A stretch of 64,000 bases of DNA from Isoetes taiwanensis (taxonomy: Eukaryota; Streptophyta; Lycopodiopsida; Isoetales; Isoetaceae), in contig JAJEKV010000095.1 of NCBI GenBank assembly GCA_021234155.1, positions 1,119,524 through 1,183,523 on the forward strand. The letters run 5' to 3'. Under the pieces are notes generated by a model, which did no database searches, was not told the origin of the DNA, and saw only the letters and a program-made list of their open reading frames with translations. Made by a program: the position numbers and the translations under genes. This document shows positions 42,311 through 56,300 of the stretch, piece by piece. Every line of letters begins with the position of its first letter. Positions within the stretch are counted from its first letter, which is position 1.

Positions 42311-44500
42311 CGTAGACCTTCGTAGTTTGAGGTTGCGTACGCCCGCAATTTTTCTTTCAAAGGTTCTTTACACTTTGGATTCGTTGGTGGATAAGTTAGC
42401 TTTGGATAATGGATTTTAATGTTTCATTGACGGTATTATTGCAAGGATTGCTTATGGAGTCGATGTTTTCTCTTGTTAGAACCTATAAATGTTTGATGAC
42501 AGACACTAACTAACGGTCCCGCGGTAAAACAATATGAAAACAAAATCTGATTTTTGAGAATTCACAAAACCGTGGATTATCTTGATTGGTTTTCAGGATC
42601 TGATATAGTTTTTTCTTCTGAAACCACAACTGCTTTTAAGAATATTATTGGTTTCTTAAGAGGTGTAGTTTTGGAGGATGTGTTGTTTTCGAGCCGGTAT
42701 GATTTTTTAAAGCGAAGAAAAGATTTTCAGCAGTCCGTGCTTATTTCGATTCGTTATGAGAACTCATCCATTTGTTATTCTATTCTACTATGAATGAACA
42801 AAGGAAGCCACGCATTTTTCACTTAACCATCGATACCAATACGATGTTTTGCCGGTCATAGGCGATTAGCGTAGTGGAGGCATTTATTCATTCAGAAAGA
42901 GATGATGTTCCTTATAATAATAGGTCTATAAATACAATTGAATGTGAAGGATACAATGATTTGCAAATGTCTCGCAATGACCTCTTGGAAATCAACTTCT
43001 ATAATGACTACTAGTAGGTGTTGTGTTCTTGTAGTATCCTAGTATATTCTTGAGAATAGTTTTCTATATGATAATGCCGTAGTTGATACTATTCCCCTTA
43101 CCCATTTTACACATTGCACCTAAGGCCATATAATAGTTGACCAAATGATCCAAATAATCACTTTACTGAGAATTGAAGACTTCATGTAAAGTTTGAACTA
43201 GTTGTTACCCTAACCAATCATTGATATTGAGATAATCACAATAAAATCATGGGGTTGTATAAAATCACATAATTTTTATGCCAGCAATTCTGGGACAAAC
43301 CGGACCCCCATACCCTACCTCCATACAACACCACTTGCACCCGGCACTTTGAATTAACATTCTCTTCAAATGAATTTAGGTATATTCACTTTAACACATT
43401 TCCTTTTGCAATGCAAAAGGCCTTAAACCCCCATTTGCACCCAACGCTCTACTGTTTGATTCCGCACGAATTTTTATCCACTAGAGCCTACAGAGCTGCT
43501 TATGCGATGTAGCAATCTCTACTATGTTTTCCCCTTATATGAAAAAACCATGAATTCTTATCTGGGGTCTTCAAAGAGAGCACCACTTTGGTCTTGTCCA
43601 GAGTTCACTTTTGTAGCCACAAAATAAATGTCAAAGGGTTAGGGCATCTAAATGCCCCTCTGCATTCCCTCCTGCTTTGAACGTCAACGCAATATCGTAT
43701 TGCATGTAAAGCAAAAGGCATCTGACCACTGGCGCACCTTTTCCCCATGCTTCCCCGCCGTTCTTCCCAGATCCGTCAGTAAAGGATCAAGGGGTGTTGG
43801 TGGGCATCCGGACGTAACGTTTAACCCCCACATGATCGCGCTCCTGCATTACGTTTCGCCGATGGAGTTGGAAGGTATTCATGTCTCTCTTATGCTTAAC
43901 GTTAAGCGCGGCATCGATGTTACCTTGCGGGCACTTACCGTTTCAACACAAAAATTGGTAAAAGCATGTGATTTATATTCACTATACATTGTCGCCATGT
44001 CTCTTCAATGCGCTTTACGCCGTTTGTGTTTCAGCCATTTATGTAAACTCCTTGAACTTAGAGTAATACCTGGAGACTTGTTCTTGAGAATATAAATATG
44101 TGTATATCGAGAAAAAATCATCAACGAAGATTAAAAGTAGCGACCAACATAATGTGAATGTGGCAATGGACCACAAATGTCGAATGAACCAGGGTAAGGA
44201 AATATGAGTTGTAATCCTCAGGCACAGGAAAAGGAAACGAACACCATGCAATTTTCTAGGCACATCTAACTACGCCCATAGACTTTGAAGATACAGAATG
44301 AAATCAACTTTCATACATACATTGCATTCGAGGAGACCTGAAGATAGAGCTGACTTTGTGACCAAGCTTGTGGTACTGCTTAAGCAACAACAAACTTCTT
44401 CCTTTATCGGCCAGCGATGTTCAAAATCAGTGGTATGGTGCTTTGATGGGAATGTCCCATGCGGTGAAGGCAATATGCTCTGCACTACAACCTCAACTTA
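42311..44500 (-). pseudogene. Copia/LINE composite, copy B2 (decayed)
   Basis: It begins with degenerate LTR-like DNA (42311-42800) and repeats the 18.65-19.1 kb segment (42780-43260). Minus-strand LINE reverse-transcriptase relics follow (43270-43950). Copia integrase then starts: LLIFVDDF at about 44140 and YSKFKEF near 44050. Upstream on minus are scraps of the GAG-pre-integrase region (44270-44485). Many small indels destroy every frame. Copia and LINE are joined at the same place as in copies A and C. Confidence 0.7.
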
Positions 44501-44606
44501 TTTTGGTTCCGGCTGAAACAACACGATAGAAAACAAAAATCACGGGTTGTTTTGAAAGATTTGAAAAGCAGCGGTGCTCTGAGGGTGTATTTTCAGAATA
44601 TAACGT

Positions 44607-44862
44607 AATGAATGAATGAATGAATGAATGAATAGATAGATGAATGTAAGATGGAGTAGATAGATGGATAAGATAGATGAATAGATATAGATAGATAGAT
44701 AGATGAATAGATAGATGAATGTAGATGAATGAATGTGAATAGATAGATAGATAGATGAATGAAAAGTAGTTTTAATAATCCGCGCCACTAGGCGACATCC
44801 AGCGAACAATGTGACCACACACCACTACATTGCTTGGATTTGGGCCCTTTAACCACCCCGAT
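44607..44862 (+). mobile_element. Mobile GATA-microsatellite element, copy 2
   Basis: Mixed (TGAA)n and (GATA)n runs (44607-44765) are followed by AGTAGTTTTAATAATCCGCG, GCCACTAGGC, TGTGACCACACACCACTACA and a TTGGGCCC region. This is the same order as the inverse of 12670-12786. The hairpin arm is damaged here. Confidence 0.7.
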
Positions 44863-45217
44863 AGCGTCTGTTGAGTTTACCCCAACGATGTACCGGGGTC
44901 AATGATTGCGGGAAAGAGTTTCCAAGATTTGAAGGACCACAGCCCAACCTGGAACCATAGTTTTTTTTCTACAAGAAGCACGATGGTTTCTTAAGGAGGG
45001 TGTTCTTTTAAGGATGTGTTGTTTCTCAAGGCAGTATGGTTTTGAAAGGATGTTTAAGGTGAAGATTGTTTTAAGGTAGTGTTTTTGAAGGGTTGTGGTT
45101 TTATATGGTTTTCTAAGAATCCATGTATGACCAAGTTGTCCACATGCCATTACTCCACAAAATGGTAGCATACAAGAGTTATATGCATGCTTGACATACT
45201 TCACTAGCATTTTACTT

Positions 45218-45240
45218 CGCGCGCGCGCGCGCGTGTGTGT
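45218..45240. repeat. Alternating (CG)n(TG)n run
   Basis: Twenty-three strictly alternating pyrimidine-purine bases (CGCGCGCGCGCGCGCG then TGTGTGT) make a likely Z-DNA former. The paralogous position in unit 2 (near 53640) has GAAGGCAGGTGTGC instead. Confidence 0.9.
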
Positions 45241-48200
45241 AAGCTTGTAGACCATGAAATGAAGACACCCATCACTTGGCAACTTGTACAAGACACATTG
45301 ATATGAAGAACCAAAGATGGGCACTAGTTTGGCATCGTATAGGCATTTTTAAAACATTTTTTAAATCAAAGAGGTGGCTCAACCATGCCACGTGGTTCCA
45401 ACATGCCAAGGTGGCTCCAACATTCCATTTCAAACATTAATGTCCTAAAAATGCCATTTCTAATGAAATATTTTTCAATGGTTTAAGTGATTAGTGTTCA
45501 TCGATATGGCTGCGGGAGACATTCCGCATTAATGGTAAGAACCCTTAGGGTTCTAGTTGCCATGGCTCTGCCTGCATGTTCAAAAATGGTGCACCTAGTT
45601 ATCTATGAAAACAACTACGTTTCGAACTCCGAAACATAAACCCTGTGTTTTGCTAGGTTATTGTAAGGCTTAGGTTATGGAGGTCGAGTTTTGGTCATTT
45701 GCACTTGGGACATGGTCGAGAAGTTGCAGTTGAAGACACGAAGCAATATGAACCGACAGAATGGGGTTTGGATCTATTCTCCTCCTGTTGTGGCAATTAT
45801 AAGTTAAGAGCTAATTGTATATAGATTATCTTTAATAAAAGTGCCCAAAAGAGTTGGAATTATTGGCCCTGCACTTGATATTAGCCCTGTTCAGACCTAT
45901 GACAGTTGAAATCATGCAAGAAACCCTTATAAAGCTCAAGATCCAAAAAACTACTTGCTAGTTTTCTGTGAAAGTTCACTGGGGAATGGCAAATAGATTC
46001 AGAACGTCAACGTTACCCGGGGGACCAAGTTTCATGGGCAGAAGACCATCATTTCTCCAAGAAGCACCAAAATAGCTCATATCCAACACATTCGTAGCTA
46101 ATTGGCCTAAGAGTTGGTTGCAAAATAATGCCATGTAGAGTGTTCGTGTTTCTTTCGTTGCCAAAACTGACCGTGTAACTTGGTCCCTAGGGCAATTTCG
46201 ACATTTTGGACAATGTATGGACTTCAATGGGTAGAGTCCCGCCACACGCTTCTCCATGAGGTCCCCCAATAACAACAACAACCCCTCCCCATCGGATGAC
46301 ATGGTGCCAACTCGTGGAATATGGCACTCCATTTTAGGTTTTGCAAGTTGTATCTAAATCAGCTTCATTGGTGCAGAGTGCGTAGTAGGATGCACAGCAC
46401 AAGGTGACATGGCAATGATATGCACTATAAGTGATGAGGTGGCATCAAAAATGTGAGTGGGGCACACTTTTTTCTGCAGCACTGGTGGGAGATGACATGT
46501 CATGAGTATGCTATGGTGGCAAACTATGAAGGTGGAAACAATGAAGAACGTAACTCTAGTCTTCTAAAGTAGGAAGTTGGTGTCTGCTTTTTATCTTTAC
46601 TCCTAAATTATAATTCAACAGGGTCTAGTTTAGATCATGTGCATCACATGCTGGGTGGATCTAAATTAGATACCACCATTAGCAACATCATTATAAGCAT
46701 GCATTGTAAGTATGGATAATGCAATATGCCGCTTTCTGTCACCAAACCCTCCCCGAATGATCTTTCATGTCAAGAATTACTCTTTATATACAAAAATACA
46801 TGAATCACATTAAAACAGTAAAAATAGAAGATTTCTAAAATGAAAATCATCTGCATCATTTTTAAAGGCTCTAAACTCGTGAAAATTTTTAAGGGACCTA
46901 ATTTTGCAGGCACACGGGCCGGCCTGTAAAAATATGCCCCAAAAGTAAGCCCGAACTGACCATTTTCCTATTTTTTCTAATATGGTCATAATACCATGCA
47001 TTTTGAACCAAATATCTAATATTGTATAAGCTCAAATGGCTACTTCGAATACTTGCTTAAATAGATAGAGCTAGTTGCCCAAACCCAAAAGAAGTCGCTA
47101 ATTCTATATAAATGTGTTTTGTTACATGTTGTATGAATTTAAATTCATGTTCTATGTATTTCAATAATGCACAGATTATCGGGTAGGGAGAATCGGAACG
47201 GATACCCCATGGTCTTCATAAAGAGGATTGAAAAGTGCCTCATGACATTTTCCAAAAGATTCTAATAATGTTAAATTTCCACCTCCATAAGTGACTTTAC
47301 CATGAGGGGGGCCCCTAATGAAATTAAGATTTGGCTAACTTAAGGCATTGCAGATTTGGGCTAAGTGGCCTAAATGCCATCCAGAACATGTTCAGTTCCC
47401 TCACTCCAATTAGTAAAACATCTAATAATATTCTAAATTACGAATAGCCAATAAAGTGCCAATTTAAATGGAGAATCCGTAGAACTGTAGAGGTGGCAAC
47501 CGTACCAAGCCGCATTCATCGTGATTTTGCCCTAACCTCAGAATTTGTGGCCAAACACCGGGCCACTAAAATTTTGCCAGCCTCTAACGTAGAATTGCTT
47601 TGAATACCATTGGGAAGACCGATCTGCATACCGACAACATACATGATGTTAACTTATTATGGCATCCATGTTCTAGATTGCTTGAAATGCAAGGCACCAA
47701 GAGCTTCATTGAACCATGTACAGGCAACTTCATTCTTTCAAGATGCCTAGATAAATTGTTTACGTTTCAATACATATGAAGTGCCTTTGTATTTAAGTTC
47801 TAGATTGCTTAAAATATTAAGGCACTGTGGGTTAATTTAGGTTTTTAGTTGTGAGAAATATTCTTAAATAATATACAAACTAAGTTCAAAAGGCAAACAA
47901 TCATTAGTTTATTCAATGCTCAACGGAGTAACTGATCCTCATATAGAATTTAGGATAACATATGCAAGAACAAATCTCTTCCACATGAATTCTCCTGACA
48001 TTATTGTTTCCATCATTCAAATATTATTTGATATTTAAACTAAATCAAAACCACAAAATATTTACAGAGTACGTACATTGACTTGCCTCTAGCATTTACT
48101 AACCTTTACCACAAAGAATCGGTAATTTAACCGCCTGATGTATTCTAAATCGACTTTGAAAACTACTACATCTTGGTTTTAATTTACATTGTGTCCTGAT

Positions 48201-51200
48201 GGTTTTGCCACTTGTCTAAAAGATTGACCTCAGGTCAATAGAATGCTTTTCTAAGAAAAACAACTTCATATGTTTGTAATTTCAAACCATCTCAACATTA
48301 AAACAAGTAAAACCATTGATTTTCCAAAGATAGATAATTGTTCCTATGTTATTTTTGTCTCCGCTTCTATATGCATCAAGTTTAACTTGTTCACGTAACT
48401 TTCGCTTCTTTCCTTGATTTTGTTAACTAGCCATTATTATCCTGACTCATATATTTCGTACCCCAATTTGTAAGGGGTTTTTAGGTTGCCTAATTTGCAA
48501 AGTTAATGTTCACGTTGATTGCCCTTGAATTGCGATGACTAACCAAATGCAAAACATGCTACTTCTAGTATGGTCTAAGCATTCTACATTATGTTTATGG
48601 ATCCAATTAAAACCAAACGCTGGTGCTAAGTAGCTTGGTACAAATCGCTCAAACATGTACAACTAAAACATGCATTAAAACTCTACTTGTTCAAATATGA
48701 CAACTGACATTAGATTGCCCCCATAATTGTTATGAAGTTTCAGAAAGTGCCTTAGCTTTAGGTAAGAGCTCATGGGATACTAGCTGCAACATATACATGA
48801 TCAAAGTTGCCTAAAAATACAAGGCACATTATCTTGTTATTATCTTGTTTGCTTCAAAATACTCAATTGCTGATGCTTCACATATGAGATACAAACTCTA
48901 TATGCACTTTGAGATATGGATTGCTCAAGAGGATGAACGTAACTTGATTTTGACAATTATTAGCAAGATATATTTGCCCAAACATGTTAAAGCCAGTATG
49001 CCTAGCCAATCATAGATGCATTAATCGAAAGTATTAGCAACTCACACCTCTCGCTACAAAACTATGGTGCCAAGGCGACAAGGTAATGATCGCCTTCGCC
49101 AGTGAGTCAGTCATGCGTGCATTCCAACCGCGTGATTTTAACGTAGGCCAGGGCTTGCCCTTTATGGACAACCCAAAATATGGGGAGAATTTTCCTATGA
49201 ATATCAAAAAGGAAAAAAGGAAAACATATTGGAAATAATAGCCACCAATAAAAGAAAAATGGAACTAATGCCCGCCAGAACAATCTATTTTGAATGGTTC
49301 AGATTAGTTAATCTATCGAGCTCAGATTGATCCACCATCGATCCACAAACAAAGATGTGGGGGATTTAGCTATTCCGCTTAATCCGCTATTGCTTCCGGG
49401 CTTCATCCTGGCTTAAAAAGATATACCCCGTTTTTGCAACCGACCTCAATCTTATGCATATTTTGTTTCCAATCCATTGCAATCCGCTCCTCAGCTTCAT
49501 CCGCTTCCAAGATATGCCTTTGTTTTGCGATCCGCCTCAATCTTTATAACAATCTCAAGTATCCGGTCATACTTGCTACTGGCTTTGTCCGGGTAACTTT
49601 CTTGCATTTTGCAAAAAGCCTCTTACTTATAGATCCGTTTCACCAATATTGCAATGGCAAGATCTAAATGTAAGCTTGCTTTTCAAAGAAGTTTCTTCAC
49701 ACTTCCTGCTAAGCACGATTTAGGAACCTTTCATTTCCATTTGAATGCTTTGATGAGCTATCCGCAATTGTTAATATGGGCTTTCTGCTACTTCCAAGTT
49801 TTCGTGTTCTTATATGCGAAACTAATGGCGGCGAATGGTAGAAAAGCCCCAACATTTTTTCTGCCCTAACTGCACCATGCCCATTCCAACCTTCAAGATA
49901 TTGCCAGATTCTACAGAGCAAAATCACCATTTCTAACTTCCCCGGAATCTCCTTTTCTATATTTGTATATGTACCCTTTTAAGTTCCTCAAGCATGGCTT
50001 TGCAATCAAGACTTGTACTACTATTGTTCGCTGTCTTAAGCATATATTATTCTTTTGCCTTAAACCGATCTATGATTGGCGGATTCCGTGCTCTCGTGAC
50101 CAAGAATGGCATATGGCAATAAGTTTTTAACATAAATGTGGTTTATATGCACCGGGCTTCTACATGGCTACCTAAGAAAACCTATGAAAGGAATCAAAGA
50201 TGCCAGCTGCAACTAGAGTTAAAATGATAATACGCATTTGAATTTGTTTCAATAAAATATGTGAGCATGAACAAGTTTTTATGAACTCGGTTTAAAGCAT
50301 GATTTGTTGTAACAAAATATGTGAATAAACTGCTTTTAAAACATGCCAAACAATAGTACATACAAGAAATGCCGATGTATATTCAAAGTTTATATATTTT
50401 GAATAAGCCGTGATTCAATGGAAAATTCCTTTGTTTCTACTATTTTCATAATCATCTAACTCAGATTCTCTCGCGGACGAAACAATCGCTAATCTAACGC
50501 TTCATATCTTTGTTGTTTCTGCCACACTAGAGTAATGTGATGGACCGTAAATGGTCCATTTGAAATGTCTACTAAAAATCTATATAAAAATCAATTTTGC
50601 AAAATCTAGTCAAGCCCTTCCTAGACTTCATATATACCGGGCCATGCTTCATGGGAAAAATATGCAAAATGTAGCCCACCTACGATATTGTGAGTTATGC
50701 CTCAAAAGTCAGAGGGGGTCACAAAACCTTCCGGGGCCATATGAAGTGAAACTGCTCTCAAGATTTTGATTTTGCCTATAATGATATTTTTCTATAATGA
50801 GATAGAGAAAAAGACCCAAAAATCCTCATGTCAACTAAGTCCGAGAGAAGGAGATATTGCCATTCAAACATGCTGTGGTCAAAACTGCTTTTCATTCTCA
50901 TTGAACCAAAGATTGGTTCCTAAGGCGCTTCAATGTATAAACAAGAACTTTTGCAAAATTGTGAGTTTCCGGAAAGCTCAAATTTGGGCAGCTACTAATA
51001 ATACATAAGTACCCCATCAACAAAAAATAATTTTAGGCCTTGAATTTGAAGTTTAGCATTTCACTCTTGATTTCAATTTGAGGGAAGTTTTAGATGTGTC
51101 TAAAAGCCCCTTTGAAAGAAAGGAGACTTTATGTCCCGAGAAAATCACACAAAGACGTAAGGTATTGTACAAGTTATTAGACAAATGGAAAAAGAATCAT

Positions 51201-51570
51201 TTAAAAGAGCCAAGCATGTGCTCTCAAGAATTCATGGAAGGTTTCGTACGTACCTCACAGCTATAATTTAACCTGGGTCCACGTGAACCCAAAATTCTCA
51301 CTTGAAAAATAACAACACACTCATCTTGTAGCAAAGAAGTTCAAATTGAAACCATAGTCCATAAGATGTTTTATTAGGAAAACAATGGGAAGCCTAAGTT
51401 GGACAAGTTGGTTGTGCAAATTGAAGGTTATTTTACAACACATATTATGGGCACCAATTACTAGCAAGCTTGGGAAATAGTTCAAGCATTCATCCCACAA
51501 AAATACAATGCATGAAAGTATTGGAAGATAAACAAAATGGAAAAGAATACAGAGAAAGAGCCAAGCATGT

Positions 51571-52905
51571 GCCTCAAGAATAGTTTTCTATAACATTAAT
51601 GTAATGGTGTCCCTATTCCCTTACCCATTACATTGCACCTAAGGCCATATAATAGTTGACCAAATGATCCCACAATCACTACACAAGAATTGAAGACCAT
51701 GTGTTTTGAACTAGTTGCCTAACCAATCGCTGATGATGTCGATAATCACAATAAATCATAGGGTTAGCAAAATCACATAATTTTATTACATAATTCTAAG
51801 GACAAACCGGCCCCCATAATTCTACCTCCATACAACACCACCGGCTGCAATTCACAAAGACTTCTGAATAACATTCTCTTCAAACTCAATTCCGTGATAT
51901 TCACTTTAACACATTTCCTAATGCAAAAAAGGCCTTAAGCCCCCCATTTACCCATCAGCTTCATCGCTTTGATTCCACCTGAATTTTTTTATCCACTAGA
52001 AGCCCCGAAAGTATATATAATGATGTAGCAATCTTCACTATGTTTTATGGCGAAACCCAATTCTTATCTAGGGTCTTCCAAAAGCACCACTTTAGCCTGT
52101 CCTAAGTTCACCTCAGCCCCTCAGATCATCAAAGAGGTTGTGGCATCTAAATGCTCAGATTCCTCCTCCTGCTTTGGGGTAATCAACACAATATCATGCA
52201 TAAAACATATCTAGCCACAACTGCAGACCTTTTCCCCCATACTTCCCACCCATTCTTCCATCAATAAAGATCCAAAAGTGTTGCGATGACGGCATGCCGC
52301 TTTAACCCCCACATTGCTAATCACCTTCTACATTCCCAATAAATGGGGTAGATAACCATATCTCTTTATATAACATCTCGTGACAAAGATCTTTGTCTTC
52401 CTCACAGCACCCTACCCGCTTCAACACAAAAACAGCAAAGCATGATTTACATTCACTACCATCATTACTTCAAGAATCTCTCTAATAATCACCGCCTGGC
52501 TTGTGTTTCAAACATTCTCTTAAAACCCTTTGAACTTAATTAATACCTCGCACTTGTTCTTGAGAATATAAACATGTGTATATCGAGAAAAATCATCAAC
52601 GAAGATTGTGCAAGTGAAATGACGATCGCCATGTGAATGCGGGTAAATGGACCACAAATGTCGTAATCGAACCGTCAAGAATAGCGAGTTAGTCAAATCT
52701 CGTGACTTGAAGAACGGGTAACTTGCGTTCTAAGAGCACATGTATCACAACCGCCCATAGACTTTGAATGCAATGATCCTTTCACCGCCTTTGTTAAGTA
52801 CTCCTGCAAGATATGGAAACCGACATGACTAAACCTGTGGTGCCATAGCAACAACAAACTACTCTTTATCCTGTCATGTATATTTAAAAAATCAGTGGTA
52901 TGGAT
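51571..52905 (-). pseudogene. Copia/LINE composite, copy C (GAG-pre-integrase to LINE)
   Basis: On minus, the copia GAG-pre-integrase domain reads LWHHRFSHVGFHILQEYLTK and then CDTCALRTQ (about 52860-52710), a zinc-binding HH..CC-type region. The integrase start (VDDFSRYTHVYILKN, about 52600-52550) follows after a frame change. From about 52430 down to 51790 come LINE reverse-transcriptase relics, then the 3'-UTR-like part to 51571. This is the most complete view of the copia side of the chimera. It is non-functional: frames are broken repeatedly and protease, copia reverse transcriptase and RNase H are absent. Confidence 0.75.
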
Positions 52906-53080
52906 TATTTTGATAGAGATGTCCCAGCAAGTGGAGCAATAGCTGATTACTACTACAACCTCACATTTGGTTCCATACGAAAAACAACAAGAGAAAAACA
53001 AAATACTCGCTGTTTTTTGAAGATTTGAAAAGTCACACGTGAAGTTATACCTGAGGTGTGGTTGTTTTCCATGATATACC

Positions 53081-53173
53081 GATAGATGATGTATAGATGG
53101 ATAGATAGATAGATAGATGTGATAGATAGATGGGGATAGATACATAGATAGATAGATAGATGTATAGATAGAT

Positions 53174-53206
<33 letters not shown>

Positions 53207-53311
53207 TAGTTTTAATGTCACGCCACTAGGCGCATCCAACGTAATGATGTGACCACACACCACACTACATTGCTTGGTTGGGCCCCGCCCCCAACCACCT
53301 TTACATTACGC
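53081..53311 (+). mobile_element. Mobile GATA-microsatellite element, copy 3
   Basis: A (GATA)n tract (53081-53208) is followed by GTAGTTTTAATGTCACGCCA, CACCACACTACATTGC, and the stem GGTTGGG..CCCAACC around 53274-53297, then TTACATT. Apart from the longer microsatellite it closely matches the reverse complement of 12670-12786. Confidence 0.8.
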
Positions 53312-56300
53312 GCCTCATGGGATTTCACCCCAACAAGCATCGAAAGTGTGATTTCGGGCGTCTCAACTCGACCACATTTCGGGCGGTTTCATAGTTTTTT
53401 TCTAAAAGAACGCGGTGGTTTTGCTGGCGTAGTTTCTTTTACATGTTGTTTTCAAGACGATGGTTTTTGAAAGGATGTTTTTTGCTGTGCGGCTTTTTAA
53501 GGTAGTGCTTTTTGAGGTGTGGTTTTTTATATGATTTCTAAGAATCCTTAGAGCGATCTCAAGTTGTCCACATGCCATTACCTCCACAAAATGGTAGCAT
53601 ACAAGAGTTATATGGCATTGACATACTTCACTAGCATTTGAAGGCAGGTGTGCTTGTAGACTATGGTTTGCAAGATACACCTATCACTTCTGGCAACTGT
53701 ACAAGACACATTGATATGAAGAACCAAAGATGGGCACTAGTTTGGCATCGTATAGGCATTTTTAAAACATTTTTTAAATCAAAGAGGTGGCTCAACCATG
53801 CAATGGCCCTGCCATGCCAAGTGTACCTAACATTCCATTTCAAATACATCCTCAAAATGCCATTTCTAATGAAATATTTTTCAATGGTTTTCATGATTAT
53901 GTCTATCTATAGTACGCGGAGATATTCCCGATTAATGCGGTCCCCTTAGGGTTCTAGTTGCTACGGCTCTCGCGATGTTCAAAAATGGTGCACCTAGTTA
54001 TCTATGAAAACAATCCACGCTTCGAACTCAAACATAAACCCCGTGGTTTTGCTAGGTTATTGTAAGGCTTAGGTTATGGAGGTCGAAGTTTGGTCATTTG
54101 CAATTTTGGGATATGGTCGAAGCTGCGCTTGAAGACACGGCAATATGAACCGGCTGTATCGGGTCGGATCTATTCTCCTCCCCAAGAAGCAAAATGGTAC
54201 GCGGTTAACAGGCAGACGACTTAAATGCGCGCCCAAAAGAGTTGGAATTATTGGTCCCTTGACTTGATATTAGCCCCCTGCTCGCATCTATGACAGCTTG
54301 AAATCATGCAGAAACCCTTATAAAGCCTGGAAGATCCAAAAAACTACTTGCTAGTTTTCTCTCGTGAGTTCAATCGAATGGCAAATAGATTCAGAACGTC
54401 AATCGCACCTCGGGGACCAAGTTTGCTAAGACCATCATTTCTCCAAGAAGCACCAAAATAGCCCATCCAACATTAATTCGTGAGCTAATTGGCCTAAGAG
54501 TTGGCTACAAAATAATGCCATGTAGAGTGTTCGTTTCTTTCAAGTTGCCAAACTCCACTGCGGTAACTTGGTCCCTTTAGGCAATTCCCTGGCCACTTTT
54601 GGACAATGTATGACGCACGGTAGAGCACACATCACTTCCATGAGGTCCCTCCCAATAACAACAACCCCTCCCCACGTGGATGACATGGCAACTCGTGGAA
54701 TATGGCACTTTTAGGTTTTTGCAAGTTGTAGTCAAATCAGCCTGCTGGTGCAGAGAGAGTGCAATAGTGGCACACAAGCGTGACATGGCAAATGATATGG
54801 CACTCATAAGTGATGAGGTGGCATCAAATGCAGAGTAAGCAATTTTTCTGAAAGTGATTATATGCAAAATTTATGGGAGATGACATGTCATGAGTATGGT
54901 GAGGTGGCAAACTATGAAGGGGTGGAACAATGAAGAATGTGGTCCTAGTCTTCTAAAGTAGGAAGTTGGTGCTCCGTTTTTTATCTTTTACTCCTCCTAA
55001 ATTATAGACCAATAGGTCTAGTTTAGGATCATGTGCATCACATAAAGGGTGGACTGAAATTAGATACCACCATTAGCAACATCATTATAAGCATGCATTG
55101 TAAGTATGGAGCAATGCAATATGCCAGTTTTCATACCAAAACCTCCCCGAATGATCTTTTCATGTCAAGAATTACTCTTATATACAAAAATACATGAATC
55201 ACATTAAAACAGAAAAAATAGAAGATTTCTAAATGGGCAACCATCTCGCATCATTTTTAAAGGCTCTAAACTGTGAAAATTTTTATGGACCCATATATAC
55301 TTTGTATAAGTATACCGGACCGGGGCTATTCCTTGTAAAATATGCCCTAAAAAAGTGTAGCCCGAATCACCATTTTTCCTATTTTTTCTAATATGGTCAA
55401 GAATATCAATTCACATGCATTTTTGAACCAAATATCTAATATTGTATAAGCTCAAATGCATGCATTTTAGTCATATCTCTTATTAAATAGATAGGTTTTT
55501 ATTGCCCAAACCAAAGAAGTCGCTACCCTATATAAATGTGTTTTGTTACATGTTGTATGAATTTAAATTCATGCACCCTATGTATTTCAATAATAATGCA
55601 TGATTAGTCGGTAGGAGAATCTAAATCTGATACCTGCACCGCAAAGAGGATTGAAAAGTGCCTCACATTTGGATTTTCCAAAAGATTCTAATAATGTTGC
55701 CCTCCCACCCTCCATATGACATCTAATTTATGAGGGGGTCTCTAATGAATTAAGATTTGCTAACTTCTAAGGCTTCTTATGATTTGGGCCAAGTGGCCTA
55801 AATGCCATTCCAGAACATGTCTAGTTCTCACTCCAATTAGCAACATCTAATTGGCCATTCTAATGACGTGAATAGCCACAAAGTGCCACTAAATGGAGAA
55901 TCAGAGGGTAGTCCAGAGGCATCATACTGCTTCTAATTACACGATTTTGCCTCGAACTCCAGAATTTGTGGCTAAATGTTCACGGGCCACTAAAATTTTC
56001 ATTGGCTCTAACGTGTAGAATTGCTTGAATACCATTGGGGAAGACCGATCTGCATGCTGACAACATACATGAGATGTTAACTTATTATGGCATCCATGTT
56101 CTAGATTGCTTGAAATGCAAGGCACCAGTAGCTTCATTGAACCATACAATATGGTGCAACTTTTATCTTTTCTAAGATGCTCAGGATAAATTGTTTACAA
56201 GCCGCGCTTCAATACATATGAAGTGCTCTTGTATTTAAGTTCTAGATTGCTTAAAATATTAAGGCACTAGAAGCATTTAGGTTTTTGAAGTTGTGAGAGA

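Larger units (their letters stand above)
43057..51570. repeat. Tandem duplication, unit 1 (about 8.5 kb)
   Basis: Landmarks recur in order at an offset of about 8.4-8.5 kb: GAAGAACCAAAGATGGGCAC (45306/53717), CAAATAGATTCAGAACGTCA (45989/54380), GGCATCCATGTTCTAGATTG (47660/56090) and TTTGAAAGAAAGGAGAC (51111/59534). The unit includes the 3' part of copia/LINE copy B2 and the GATA element. Units differ by many substitutions and short indels. The junction CTCAAGAATAG|TTTTCTATAAC (51570) has AGAATAG microhomology. No gene was recognised in 45.3-51.5 kb; a 118-codon minus frame (45976-46332) is interrupted in unit 2. Confidence 0.88.

Noticed and set aside
45976-46332. 118-codon minus-strand frame as a gene
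   Set aside because: The paralogous segment at about 54370-54720 is broken by indels, and no domain is recognisable.
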